Below, one piece after another: positions 26,648 through 34,367 of a DNA stretch of 64,000 nucleotides. Both the position numbers and the translations under genes were made by a program. Position 1 is the stretch's first letter. Every line of letters starts with the position of its first letter. The DNA comes from Maridesulfovibrio ferrireducens (GTDB taxonomy: Bacteria > Desulfobacterota > Desulfovibrionia > Desulfovibrionales > Desulfovibrionaceae), in contig NZ_FNGA01000004.1 of NCBI RefSeq assembly GCF_900101105.1, positions 124,001-188,000 on the forward strand, in the 5' to 3' direction. The notes under the pieces were generated by a model. The model worked only from the letters and a program-made list of their open reading frames with translations, ran no database searches and was not told the DNA's origin.

Positions 26648-28079
26648 CAGTGATCACCATGTCGCGCGCAGCTTTTGTCTCATCCAGTCTACTGACTGGA
26701 AGAGTAACAGGGGCGTTCTTGATAAAATCAGGATTTTGGTTTGCAAGCTTTGCAATTTCAATCAGATCATTAACGAATAGGTCGAGAGTTTCTTTACTTT
26801 CAGTTTCAGTCGGCTCAATCATCATACATTCCTTAACAATAAGCGGGAAGTAGATGGTAGGGGCATGATGTCCCTTGTCGAGAAGAGCCTTTGCCACATC
26901 CAGAGCGCGTACTCCGTTTTTGGCCTGATTTACTGCTGAAAGAACGAATTCGTGCATACAGATGCGGTTGTAAGGAATCTCAAAGTATTTTTCGAGTCTT
27001 TTGCGCATGTAGTTTGCATTGAGAACAGCATTTTCAGTTGCTCTGATAAGACCTTTGCGGCCTAAGCGGAGCATGTAGGCGTAAGCCTTTAGATAAACAC
27101 CGAAATTACCATAGAAAGGAGCTACGTATCCGATTGATTTAGGAGCATCGTAGGAGAGGTAGTACTGACCGTCTTCAAGCTTTTTCACGCGGGAAATAGG
27201 CAGGAAAGGAGTCAGTTTTTCGCATACACCGACAGGCCCGGAACCGGGACCGCCTCCGCCGTGAGGAGTGGCGAGAGTTTTATGCAGATTTAGATGAACA
27301 ACATCAAATCCGGCATCCCCTACGCGCATTTTTCCCATAACGGCATTCATATTTGCGCCGTCATAGTAAAGAAGAGCGTCTTTATCATGAATCATTTTGA
27401 CAATTTCAGGTAGGTGTTTTTCGAACAGACCCAAGGTGTTAGGGCAAGTCATCATAACCGCTGCGACGTCGTCATCAAGAACTTCAGCGAGAGCTTCGGG
27501 AGTGATGATTCCGTCATGTGATTCAACAGAGACAACCTCGTATCCGGCAATTGTTGCTGATGCGGGGTTGGTTCCGTGAGCTGAATCAGGGCAGATAACT
27601 TTAGTTTTTTTATTGCCTTTATCTCTATGATAAGCGGCTATGAGCATTACACCTGTCAGTTCGCCGTGTGCTCCAGCCATGGGATGCATGGTGAAGTCAG
27701 CCATACCGCAGAGTTCACTCAGCAACCTTTCGGTCTCGAAAATAACTTCGAGCGCTCCCTGGCAAAGATGACCGGCTCCTTTGAGCTGAGATACTGCCGG
27801 ATGCAGTCTTGCGAAACCGGGCAGAGCAGCAACCTGCTCTGTGAATTTAGGATTGTATTTCATTGTGCATGAACCAAGGGGGTAGAAATTGGAGTCCACC
27901 CCGTAGTTTTTCATGGACAATTTAGTGAAATGGCGAACAACATCAAGCTCGGAAAGGGACGGCATGCCTGAGCCTTTGCGCAGCAGTTCAGACGGAATAT
28001 AGTATTCTACCTTGGTTGCAGGCTTTTCAGGCCACACACCTTCACGTCCGGGTACGGATTTTTTGAATACGGTTCCCAT
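26634..28079 (-). CDS. gcvPB: Glycine dehydrogenase (decarboxylating) subunit 2
   Basis: 481 residues; the PLP-bearing half of the two-subunit P-protein, which decarboxylates glycine and passes the aminomethyl group to GcvH. The PLP lysine lies in LNLHKTLATPHGGGGPGSGP. The N-terminal segment SLSELDVVRHFTKLS and NFYPLGSCTMKYNPK are family hallmarks. Its start overlaps the gcvPA stop by one base (TAATG), implying translational coupling and equal synthesis of the two halves. Confidence 0.96.
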   Translation of the reverse strand: MGTVFKKSVPGREGVWPEKPATKVEYYIPSELLRKGSGMPSLSELDVVRHFTKLSMKNYGVDSNFYPLGSCTMKYNPKFTEQVAALPGFARLHPAVSQLKGAGHLCQGALEVIFETERLLSELCGMADFTMHPMAGAHGELTGVMLIAAYHRDKGNKKTKVICPDSAHGTNPASATIAGYEVVSVESHDGIITPEALAEVLDDDVAAVMMTCPNTLGLFEKHLPEIVKMIHDKDALLYYDGANMNAVMGKMRVGDAGFDVVHLNLHKTLATPHGGGGPGSGPVGVCEKLTPFLPISRVKKLEDGQYYLSYDAPKSIGYVAPFYGNFGVYLKAYAYMLRLGRKGLIRATENAVLNANYMRKRLEKYFEIPYNRICMHEFVLSAVNQAKNGVRALDVAKALLDKGHHAPTIYFPLIVKECMMIEPTETESKETLDLFVNDLIEIAKLANQNPDFIKNAPVTLPVSRLDETKAARDMVITDDIK

Positions 28080-29410
28080 TAGAGTTCCCCCCGCAGTATT
28101 TCAGCAAAGATGCCGATTTGTTCTTCCGTGGTCTTTTCAGTGCATGCTACGAGCAGTTCGTTTTCAAGACCTTCGTAGTAGCGTCCCAGCGGGAAGCCGG
28201 GGATTATTCCGCGTTTTGTAAGTTTGTCGATAACTTCAAAGGCGTTGACCGGAAGAGTTATTGCAAACTCGTTACCGAACGGGCCTTTAGTGAAAAGTTC
28301 CACTCCGGGAATGGCGGTGAGTCTTTCGGATGCGTAATGAGCACGCTCGATTGAAAGCAGCGCTGTACGATGCAAGCCTTCTTCACCGAGCAGACAGAGA
28401 TGGATCAGAGTACGAAGTGCGCATAATGCCTGATTAGAGCAGATGTTTGAGGTCGCTTTGTGTCTTCTGATGTGCTGTTCTCTTGCTTGAAGAGTCAGAA
28501 CATAACCAGTCCTGCCTTCACTGTCTTCAGTACGTCCGGCTATGCGGCCGGGCATCTGACGAATAAGAGCTTTGGTACAGGTCATTATTCCAAGGTAAGG
28601 TCCACCGAATGAAAGAGGCTGTCCTACACTCTGTCCTTCTGCAACAGCAATATCAGCGCCCATCTCTCCAGGTGTCTTTAAGACTGCCTGCAATACTGGA
28701 TAGGTCGACATGATTGCAATAGCTTTATGTTCGTGGGCTGTTGCGAAAAGGTTGGTGAAGTCATTCACTGATCCGAAAAAGTTGGGATTCTGAACGATTA
28801 CGGCGGCGGTATCGTTATCGATTGCGGCTGTAAATGACTTGATGTTTGTACGGCCGTGATTGTGCGGTACTGTGACAAGTTCAAGGTTCAGATTGGTTGT
28901 ATATGAGTCAAGCATAACCCTGTAAATGGGGTTGAGTGCTTCACTCACAATGATTTTGCGGCGTTTTGTTTTGCGTACAGCCATGAGGGTTGCTTCGTAT
29001 AAAGCTGTACCACCGTCATATACAGACGCATTGGCATAATCAAGATCCATAAGTCTTGCCATTGCAGTCTGGTACTCAAAAATGGCCTGCAAAGTTCCTT
29101 GAGAAGCTTCGGGCTGATACGGAGTATATGCTGTGTAAAATTCGCTGCGGGAAACAAGTGCATCAACTGCGGTAGGGATGAAGTGGTCGTAAAATCCGGC
29201 GCCGAGAAAACTTGTGAGATCTGTGGTATTTCTTGCAGCCAGTTGTTCCATTTTTTGCAAAACGGCCATTTCGCTGTTGCCTTTAGGAAGGTTAAAGCTT
29301 TTAGGTCTTAGTTCTGCCGGAATTTCAGCAAACAAGTCATCCACGGAGTTTACGCCGATCACTTCAAGCATTTCCCGTACTTGTTCCGGGGAATGGGGTA
29401 CGTAAGGCAT
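28079..29410 (-). CDS. gcvPA: Glycine dehydrogenase (decarboxylating) subunit 1
   Basis: 443 residues, the non-PLP half of the split P-protein. The start MPYVPHSPEQVREML, the segment FLGAGFYDHFIPTAVDAL, and TPYQPEASQGTLQAIFEYQT are characteristic. The ribosome site GGAGGA lies 6 nt before the ATG. It is second in the operon, 92 nt after gcvH, and that gap contains a 9-bp stem-loop. Confidence 0.96.
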   Translation of the reverse strand: MPYVPHSPEQVREMLEVIGVNSVDDLFAEIPAELRPKSFNLPKGNSEMAVLQKMEQLAARNTTDLTSFLGAGFYDHFIPTAVDALVSRSEFYTAYTPYQPEASQGTLQAIFEYQTAMARLMDLDYANASVYDGGTALYEATLMAVRKTKRRKIIVSEALNPIYRVMLDSYTTNLNLELVTVPHNHGRTNIKSFTAAIDNDTAAVIVQNPNFFGSVNDFTNLFATAHEHKAIAIMSTYPVLQAVLKTPGEMGADIAVAEGQSVGQPLSFGGPYLGIMTCTKALIRQMPGRIAGRTEDSEGRTGYVLTLQAREQHIRRHKATSNICSNQALCALRTLIHLCLLGEEGLHRTALLSIERAHYASERLTAIPGVELFTKGPFGNEFAITLPVNAFEVIDKLTKRGIIPGFPLGRYYEGLENELLVACTEKTTEEQIGIFAEILRGEL

Positions 29411-29433
29411 TTAGTCCTCCGATGAAAAAGTTA

Positions 29434-29467
29434 CTTCCCCGCATGCCTAAAGCGGCTGGCGGGGAAG
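29434..29467 (-). other. Stem-loop between gcvH and gcvPA
   Basis: Perfect 9-bp inverted repeat CTTCCCCGC (29434-29442) / GCGGGGAAG (29459-29467) with a 16-nt loop that can pair further (GCC/GGC). On the minus strand it is followed by TAACTTTTTC, a short T-run, 16 nt before the gcvPA ribosome site. It could be a leaky terminator or an mRNA-stabilising hairpin setting the high GcvH:GcvP ratio. Confidence 0.7.
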
Positions 29468-29502
29468 ATTCAGTTTATTATATAATGTATGATATGTCCG
29501 GA

Positions 29503-29883
29503 TTAGTGGGCATCTTCTTCTGTTACTTCCTGATAGGCTGATGCGTCCATAAGATCTTCAGTAGGTCCGGTGATTTTAACTTTGATCAGCCAGCCTTCTC
29601 CATAAGGATCGTCATTCACTTTTTCAGGAGCGTCTTCAAGACTCTCATTTACAGCGATTACTTCACACGCAACAGGTGCATATACTTCGCTGGCAGCTTT
29701 AACCGATTCGATAGATCCGAATTCGTCTCCAGCTTCAAATGTATCTCCTTTCTGTGGTAACTCGATGAAAGTGAGATCACCAAGCTGTTCCTGAGCAAAG
29801 TGGGTGATACCGATGGTTCCGTTTTCGCCTTCGACTTTGAGCCATTCGTGAGATTTGGCGTAAAGAAGTTCCTGAGGGATCAT
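29503..29883 (-). CDS. gcvH: Glycine cleavage system H protein
   Basis: 126-residue lipoyl carrier that shuttles the aminomethyl group among the P, T and L proteins. The lipoylated lysine is Lys62 in [16 protein letters not shown]. The lead [15 protein letters not shown] is typical. GGAGG precedes the ATG. It is the first gene of the operon. The T-protein gene (gcvT), often adjacent, is not in this window. Confidence 0.96.
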   Translation of the reverse strand: MIPQELLYAKSHEWLKVEGENGTIGITHFAQEQLGDLTFIELPQKGDTFEAGDEFGSIESVKAASEVYAPVACEVIAVNESLEDAPEKVNDDPYGEGWLIKVKITGPTEDLMDASAYQEVTEEDAH

Positions 29884-30188
29884 AAAGCCTCCTCTATGAG
29901 TGCTCTTGATTTAAGTTATTTTGAGTGGTCCTTTGTAAGGACTTTCTTCTGATAGCATTCCTGCTTAAGAAATAAAAGTCTTACGGATAGAGTAATTCAA
30001 GATAATTACCTTATAAAATTAGCCGACAAAGAAAAAGTACAATATTTGTCTAATTGGTAACCAATATAAGCGTGTTACTCTTGCTTGTCTTTTGGCGAAG
30101 AAAAGCATACGCAAAGGAACATAGTCGCTTTTCGTTGTTTATGAAATGTTCATGAAATAATAAGTTATTTTTTTGGGAGTAGCCCTTA
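29884..30188. other. 305-nt divergent control region between gcvH and a methyltransferase
   Basis: AT-rich. It contains the gcvH ribosome site, a dyad ATTGGTAACCAAT at 30053-30065, and short runs of T. I searched by eye for the glycine riboswitch core on the gcvH strand and do not see it. No small ORF is convincing. Confidence 0.6.
30053..30065. promoter_or_regulatory. Palindromic candidate operator upstream of gcvH
   Basis: ATTGGT-A-ACCAAT is a perfect 13-nt dyad with a 1-nt centre, 170 nt upstream of gcvH and 123 nt upstream of the divergent methyltransferase. The half-site resembles those of GntR/FadR-type repressors, but the spacing is shorter than in PdhR or FadR sites. The regulator is unknown. 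Confidence 0.35.
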
Positions 30189-30860
30189 ATGGATTGGGTT
30201 TCAGGTGATAGAGAAATAATTTCAGTCAGCACCGCAGGTCGCGATTGGAAGATTGAACGAACTGCCGATCTTGAGAGTTTATGGAACTCTATCGGTGAAG
30301 ATGATTTCGGTGATGACGAACGTTTACCGTATTGGGCAGAGCTTTGGCCCGCAAGTGTTTTGCTCGGTGAATGGCTTTATCGGAATCGTTCTTTAATTAA
30401 AGGTAAGAAGTGTCTTGATCTTGGATGCGGCCTTGGTTTAACCGCCATTATAGGTGCATCGCTCGGGGCAGAAGTCGTTGCTTTCGATTATGAATATCCT
30501 CCCCTTATTTTCGCAAAAGATAATGCCGTCCTGAACGGAACGACTCAGCCGCTTTGGTTGCAGATGGACTGGCGGGAGATGGCCTTAGCTGAGAATTCAT
30601 TTGATTATATCTGGGGCGGTGACATTCTTTATGAGAAAAGATTTTTTGAGCCGCTGGAAAAATTGTTCAGGCAGGTGTTAAAACCTGAAGGAACTATCTG
30701 GATGGCTGAACCGGTGAGAGACGTTTCAACTCCCGTCTGGGAGCGGCTTGAGAGTCTCGGCTGGAAAACTTCTTTACCTCTGACTGAAAAAGCAGCCTGC
30801 TGTAATGCTGAAATGACTGTTAATATTCGGGAAGTTGTTCCCGGCATATCTAATATATAA
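30189..30860 (+). CDS. Class I SAM-dependent methyltransferase (METTL/protein-lysine type)
   Basis: 223 residues. SAM motif I is [20 protein letters not shown] (about 76-95), with the acidic ribose contact in VVAFDYE and a catalytic-region WGGDILYE. The preceding [10 protein letters not shown] segment is typical of the METTL20/21-like methyltransferase-16 group, whose known members modify lysines on proteins; the bacterial substrate here is unknown. nikR follows after 11 nt with GGAGG, so they are an operon. Confidence 0.78.
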   Translation: MDWVSGDREIISVSTAGRDWKIERTADLESLWNSIGEDDFGDDERLPYWAELWPASVLLGEWLYRNRSLIKGKKCLDLGCGLGLTAIIGASLGAEVVAFDYEYPPLIFAKDNAVLNGTTQPLWLQMDWREMALAENSFDYIWGGDILYEKRFFEPLEKLFRQVLKPEGTIWMAEPVRDVSTPVWERLESLGWKTSLPLTEKAACCNAEMTVNIREVVPGISNI

Positions 30861-30871
30861 GGAGGACTAAA

Positions 30872-31291
30872 ATGGGTAAAACTATACGTTTCGGGGTTTC
30901 TCTAGATTCAGATTTGCTGGAAAAGTTCGATAAGCTTTGTGATGAAAAAAGTTATCAGACCCGTTCTGAGGCAATCAGAGATCTTATTCGTAATATGCTT
31001 GTTGAAAAAGAATGGGATGAGACTGACGGTGAAATGGCCGGAACTCTTTCTCTGGTTTACGATCATCATCAAAGCGGTCTTTCTCAGAGACTCACCGAGT
31101 TGCAGCATGACAGCCATGGCATGATTTTGTCCACGCTGCATGTTCATTTAGATCATGACAACTGTCTGGAAGTTCTTGTTCTGAAAGGTGACGGCAAGGA
31201 GATCAAAGAACTTGCTCACAGGCTTATTTCTACCAAAGGAGTCAAGCACGGCAAGCTCGGTCTGACTACCACCGGTGAAACTCTCGTTTAA
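30872..31291 (+). CDS. nikR: Nickel-responsive transcriptional regulator
   Basis: 139 residues. An N-terminal ribbon-helix-helix (1-45; [26 protein letters not shown]) is joined to a C-terminal ACT-like nickel domain. The four high-affinity nickel ligands of NikR are conserved as His79, His90, His92 and Cys98 (offset three from the E. coli protein). In this physiology it would control nickel uptake for [NiFe] hydrogenases or related enzymes. No nickel transporter lies in the window, so its targets are elsewhere. Confidence 0.95.
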   Translation: MGKTIRFGVSLDSDLLEKFDKLCDEKSYQTRSEAIRDLIRNMLVEKEWDETDGEMAGTLSLVYDHHQSGLSQRLTELQHDSHGMILSTLHVHLDHDNCLEVLVLKGDGKEIKELAHRLISTKGVKHGKLGLTTTGETLV

Positions 31292-31368
31292 ATTTAAAGT
31301 ACTTTAAATATTTTATAAAATTATCAGCATGGATACCCGTACGACAGTTTTGCGGACGTATCAAATAA

Positions 31369-31388
31369 GGCATCAGCGCTGTGATGCC
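31369..31388 (+). promoter_or_regulatory. Leader hairpin before folE2
   Basis: GGCATCA / TGATGCC perfect 7-bp stem with a 6-nt loop, ending 2 nt before the TGGAG ribosome site and 12 nt before the ATG. It may affect translation initiation. I cannot match it to a known riboswitch. Confidence 0.4.
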
Positions 31389-31399
31389 GATGGAGTAAA

Positions 31400-32167
31400 A
31401 TGGAAGACGTTCAAAACGGTCCCTCTCAAGTAGCCATGTCAATCGACAGAGTCGGAGTTCGTGACCTTACCCTGCCTCTGGTCGTGCGGGATCGTGCATC
31501 AAAAAGCCAGCATACAATGGCTAAAGTTACTCTTTCGGTTGATCTGCCGGCCCATTTTAAGGGTACGCATATGAGTAGGTTTATTGAAGCGCTTGAAGAT
31601 TGGTCCGAAGAATTGGACTATAAAAGCTTCTTTAATCTTCTCAACGATATTTTAAAAAGGCTGGAAGCTAAGAGTGCTCATGCAAAACTGTGTTTTCCTT
31701 ATTGTTTGAAAAAAACTTCCCCTGTCAGCGGACGTAAAGGGTTCATGAGTTACGACTGTTCCGTTGAAGGAGAATTGATCGGCGGGCATCTGGAGTTTAC
31801 TCTCGGTGTGAAAGTTCCCGTAATGACCGTTTGTCCCTGTTCAAAAGCAATCAGTGATGAGGGCGCACATAGTCAGCGGGCGGTCATACATATTAAAACG
31901 CGTTCGAAAGGGTTTGTTTGGATAGAAGATCTTATAGAAATAGCGGAAGCTTCAGGTTCCTCTCAAGTTTACTCACTTCTTAAAAGAGAAGACGAAAAAT
32001 ATGTGACTGAAGATTCTTTTGCAAATCCTACGTTTGTAGAAGATGTTGTTAGGAACGTTGCTAAGGGGTTAGAAAAACAGCCTAAAGTAATATGGTATAA
32101 AGTTGATGTAGAAAGTTTTGAATCAATTCACAATCATTGTGCGTTCGCAAGTATTGAAAAAAAATAA
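31400..32167 (+). CDS. folE2: GTP cyclohydrolase FolE2 (type IB)
   Basis: 255 residues. It converts GTP to dihydroneopterin triphosphate, the first step of folate (and queuosine-type) pterin synthesis, with a metal less strictly zinc than Fol[15 protein letters not shown] and GAHSQR are the family's hallmark segments, giving the active-site Cys. It begins 108 nt after nikR with a hairpin just upstream of its ribosome site (TGGAG), so it probably has its own leader. Confidence 0.93.
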   Translation: MEDVQNGPSQVAMSIDRVGVRDLTLPLVVRDRASKSQHTMAKVTLSVDLPAHFKGTHMSRFIEALEDWSEELDYKSFFNLLNDILKRLEAKSAHAKLCFPYCLKKTSPVSGRKGFMSYDCSVEGELIGGHLEFTLGVKVPVMTVCPCSKAISDEGAHSQRAVIHIKTRSKGFVWIEDLIEIAEASGSSQVYSLLKREDEKYVTEDSFANPTFVEDVVRNVAKGLEKQPKVIWYKVDVESFESIHNHCAFASIEKK

Positions 32168-32371
32168 ATCGTGCTTATATTATAAGTACAGGGGGCTGAG
32201 GGGAATTTCCCCATTAGTCTCCGCCAACAGCCGCTGTTGCTTCCTTGAAATACAGGTCGAGCGATGGCGGCGAACTTTTGTAGACGGCTGAAAAGCATCC
32301 GATTACAGCGTTGCTGCAAAAACCTCAAATTCTCACGTATTAAGAATACGTTTCGAGCTTGAGGTTTTTTT
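32168..32371 (+). repeat. Candidate dispersed intergenic repeat with terminal hairpin
   Basis: A non-coding stretch of unusual texture. It contains a 13-nt palindrome GGGGAATTTCCCC (32200-32212) and a long terminal hairpin. Translated on the minus strand, part of it gives a Cys/Arg/Gln-rich string (FLQQRCNRMLFSRLQKF) of the kind that arises when repeats are mis-called as small proteins. I suspect a genus-specific repeated element, but only one copy is visible here. Confidence 0.35.
32318..32371 (+). terminator. Rho-independent terminator downstream of folE2
   Basis: AAAAACCTCAA pairs with TTGAGGTTTTTTT. An inner ACGTATT/AATACGT stem with an AAG loop makes one long hairpin, followed by a T-run. 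The A-rich 5' side means it could work on both strands. Confidence 0.8.
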
Positions 32372-32412
32372 GCGCCGCTTACGTGGTGGCAGTTTGTGTT
32401 ATGGTTGAGAGA

Positions 32413-32868
32413 CTATTGTTTTTTTTCGAAGATAGTTCGCAGGGTTTCAATTCTTTTTCTATTGGCGGAAAAGTCTGAATATCCGATTCGTGATGCTGAA
32501 CGAACCTCTATTTTGTTATTGTCTTTATCGTAAAAACATTCCAGATCATCTACGAAGCGCATAATATTGCTGGTAAATTCAGCGTGAAGATAAGCTCCTT
32601 CCAGCTTTATCACTTTGCTTCCATCCATTTGTTTAATGTTCTCCTTAAGATTTGCCATTACTGTAGCAAGCTCGCCATGTGCTTTCAGTGGGGCTATTTT
32701 GTGATTTTCATCTGATGCTTGTGATGAAACACAATTGGGGCTGGACGGACATGCTGAAAATTTCCCGTTTGTAATACCGAGATTTTTAGGTTTATTGGCG
32801 GAGCAGGCTGATATGAAAACAACTGCCAGTATGGCTAAGACGCAAAGTATAATTAATTTGTATGTCAT
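32413..32868 (-). CDS. DUF1499 family lipoprotein
   Basis: 151 residues from the ATG at 32868. The signal peptide ends in the lipobox FISAC, so it is probably a membrane-anchored lipoprotein in the periplasm. The DUF1499 body begins CPSSPNCVSSQASDENH and continues with MDGSKVIKLEGAYLHAEFTS and a terminal FSANRKRIETLR, all typical. The function of the family is unknown. A TTG 36 nt upstream would extend it but has no ribosome site. Confidence 0.85.
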   Translation of the reverse strand: MTYKLIILCVLAILAVVFISACSANKPKNLGITNGKFSACPSSPNCVSSQASDENHKIAPLKAHGELATVMANLKENIKQMDGSKVIKLEGAYLHAEFTSNIMRFVDDLECFYDKDNNKIEVRSASRIGYSDFSANRKRIETLRTIFEKKQ

Positions 32869-32914
32869 GTCAGAACTGTAGTTTCTTTTGGGTGAGGCAG
32901 GCAAGTTTTGCTAT

Positions 32915-32952
32915 AAAAAAAAGGGTCGGCAGGAAAACCTGCCGACCCTTTT
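32915..32952 (-). terminator. Terminator of the rhodanese gene
   Basis: Perfect 15-bp stem AAAAGGGTCGGCAGG / CCTGCCGACCCTTTT with an AAAA loop, followed on the minus strand by T8. It separates the rhodanese from the DUF1499 gene. Confidence 0.95.
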
Positions 32953-32973
32953 CAGTTTTATGATATCGAGAAT

Positions 32974-33408
32974 TTATTTGGATTCAACAGCGTGCTTCCA
33001 GCCGTCCTGACCGTTCGTCAGGATAAACAGGCGGTAGGAAGGGATTCCGTTTGCGTTAAGGTAATCAACAGTGCGTTCAGCTCCGCTTTGACCGCGCGGA
33101 CAGATAACAACAACAGGTTGTGTTCCTGTTTTGAGGTCTGAAATGGAAGCATCAAGTTTAGCTGTGTCTGCACTTGATTTAACGGGATAGGCGCAAGTTT
33201 GAATAGCCCCTTTGATGTGGTGATCTTTGAACTGGTCTGCAACCCGAATGTCAACGATTGCGATTGCGGCACTCTGATCAAGAGCATTCTGTAATGAATC
33301 TCCATTCATGTAGTTATATTGGTCTTTTATGGCAAAAGCAGAGCTTGCAAGAATCAGGATCATAAGAATTGCTGAACATACGCTTAAAACTTTTTTGGGA
33401 GCGAACAT
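32974..33408 (-). CDS. Periplasmic rhodanese-like sulfurtransferase
   Basis: 144 residues with a Sec signal (about 1-26, ending SSAFA) and a single rhodanese domain. The catalytic Cys103 sits in the loop VVICPRGQSGAER. IAIVDIRVADQFKDHHIKGAI is the N-terminal rhodanese motif, and the C-terminal GWKHAVES follows. It likely handles sulfane sulfur in the periplasm; the acceptor is unknown. It has its own terminator, with AAGGAG ahead of the ATG. Confidence 0.9.
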   Translation of the reverse strand: MFAPKKVLSVCSAILMILILASSAFAIKDQYNYMNGDSLQNALDQSAAIAIVDIRVADQFKDHHIKGAIQTCAYPVKSSADTAKLDASISDLKTGTQPVVVICPRGQSGAERTVDYLNANGIPSYRLFILTNGQDGWKHAVESK

Positions 33409-33693
33409 AATATTCTCCTTTGGGGTTATGAACAGAGTTAAGGCCGTATGTATAAGTATCTGGACTGAAAAGGTCTATTATTTATTGTTGATTAGTTTGT
33501 ACTTTTGATATCTGATTTTCTGATAACAGGGTGCGGACAGCAATAAGTGTCGAATCTTATCGGGTCTAGGCAGTTCAAATGCGAATTGTTTAGATAGAAA
33601 TAGAAGCTGGCTGAATGAAAGCAAAGAGAGTTATAGCGCAGCCCCAACCGTGCAGGCCGGGACTGAGTCAGTGAGCTGAGTGGAGATTGGTTT
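33409..33693. other. 285-nt intergenic region between rhodanese and Rrf2 regulator
   Basis: No convincing ORF. Near 33640-33697 there is a structured, GC-richer patch (the palindrome ACTGAGTCAGT is inside a larger CCAA...TTGG closure followed by TTTTT on the plus strand) that could be the regulator's terminator or a small RNA 3' end. Nothing else is recognised. Confidence 0.45.
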
Positions 33694-34125
33694 TTAAAAA
33701 GAGTTGTTTTTAACGCAGAAAGAACCTTCTTTCAGCATGTCAGATATACTTATCTCGTCCAGAGCTGCATACATTGCTTTGCTTGCTTTGATCCAGACTT
33801 CACGAGTCGGACAGTCCTCTATTCTTTGGCAGAGATTGTCGCTTGCCAGACATTCAACAAGTCCGGGCTCACCTTCAAGGCTTCTGACAATAGCACCTAC
33901 GGAAATTTCTTTCGGGGTCATTGCCAAGGTGTGCCCGCCACCGGGGCCGCGTTTGCTGGATATGAATCCAGCTTTTTTTAATTCGCGGATAAGTTTTTCA
34001 AGATATTTGGTCGAGAGTCCCTGACGCTGGGCAATGTCGCTGATGCGAACGGGGCCATCTTCGCAGTGTATAGCAATATCGAGCATCATTCTTGTTCCGT
34101 ATCTGCTTCTGGTGGTCAGTCTCAT
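33694..34125 (-). CDS. Rrf2/IscR-family transcriptional regulator
   Basis: 143 residues. An N-terminal winged helix (MRLTTRSRYGTRMMLDIA, IAQRQGLSTKYLEKLI, KRGPGGGHTLAM) is joined to a Cys cluster at Cys92, Cys99 and Cys105. That matches the three [2Fe-2S] ligands of IscR, with one extra residue between the first two. It probably senses Fe-S status or redox. It is divergent from the FAD dehydrogenase; no isc genes are near. Confidence 0.9.
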   Translation of the reverse strand: MRLTTRSRYGTRMMLDIAIHCEDGPVRISDIAQRQGLSTKYLEKLIRELKKAGFISSKRGPGGGHTLAMTPKEISVGAIVRSLEGEPGLVECLASDNLCQRIEDCPTREVWIKASKAMYAALDEISISDMLKEGSFCVKNNSF

Positions 34126-34367
34126 GTCCGTTCCTTGTTGTTTTTATCAGCATTAGGAAAGTAACGCTGTCCGGTCAAGTGCCGAGTGTCCGTTAAATTG
34201 GTTGTGACGATAAGACGTTTTTTGTTTTGTCGATAGTAGTATTCCTTTTGATCTTAAAATTTATTTTATAATAGTTGCTTTCTTGATTGTCTTTAGCTAA
34301 AAGCGTATATTGGGATGTTTGTGCGTCTTATGTTGACGCTGATAAAAAGACCAATCTGGAGAAAATT

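Noticed and set aside
29884-30052. Glycine riboswitch before gcvH
   Set aside because: I do not find the two-aptamer core or its conserved loop sequences on the gcvH strand. A covariance search could settle it.
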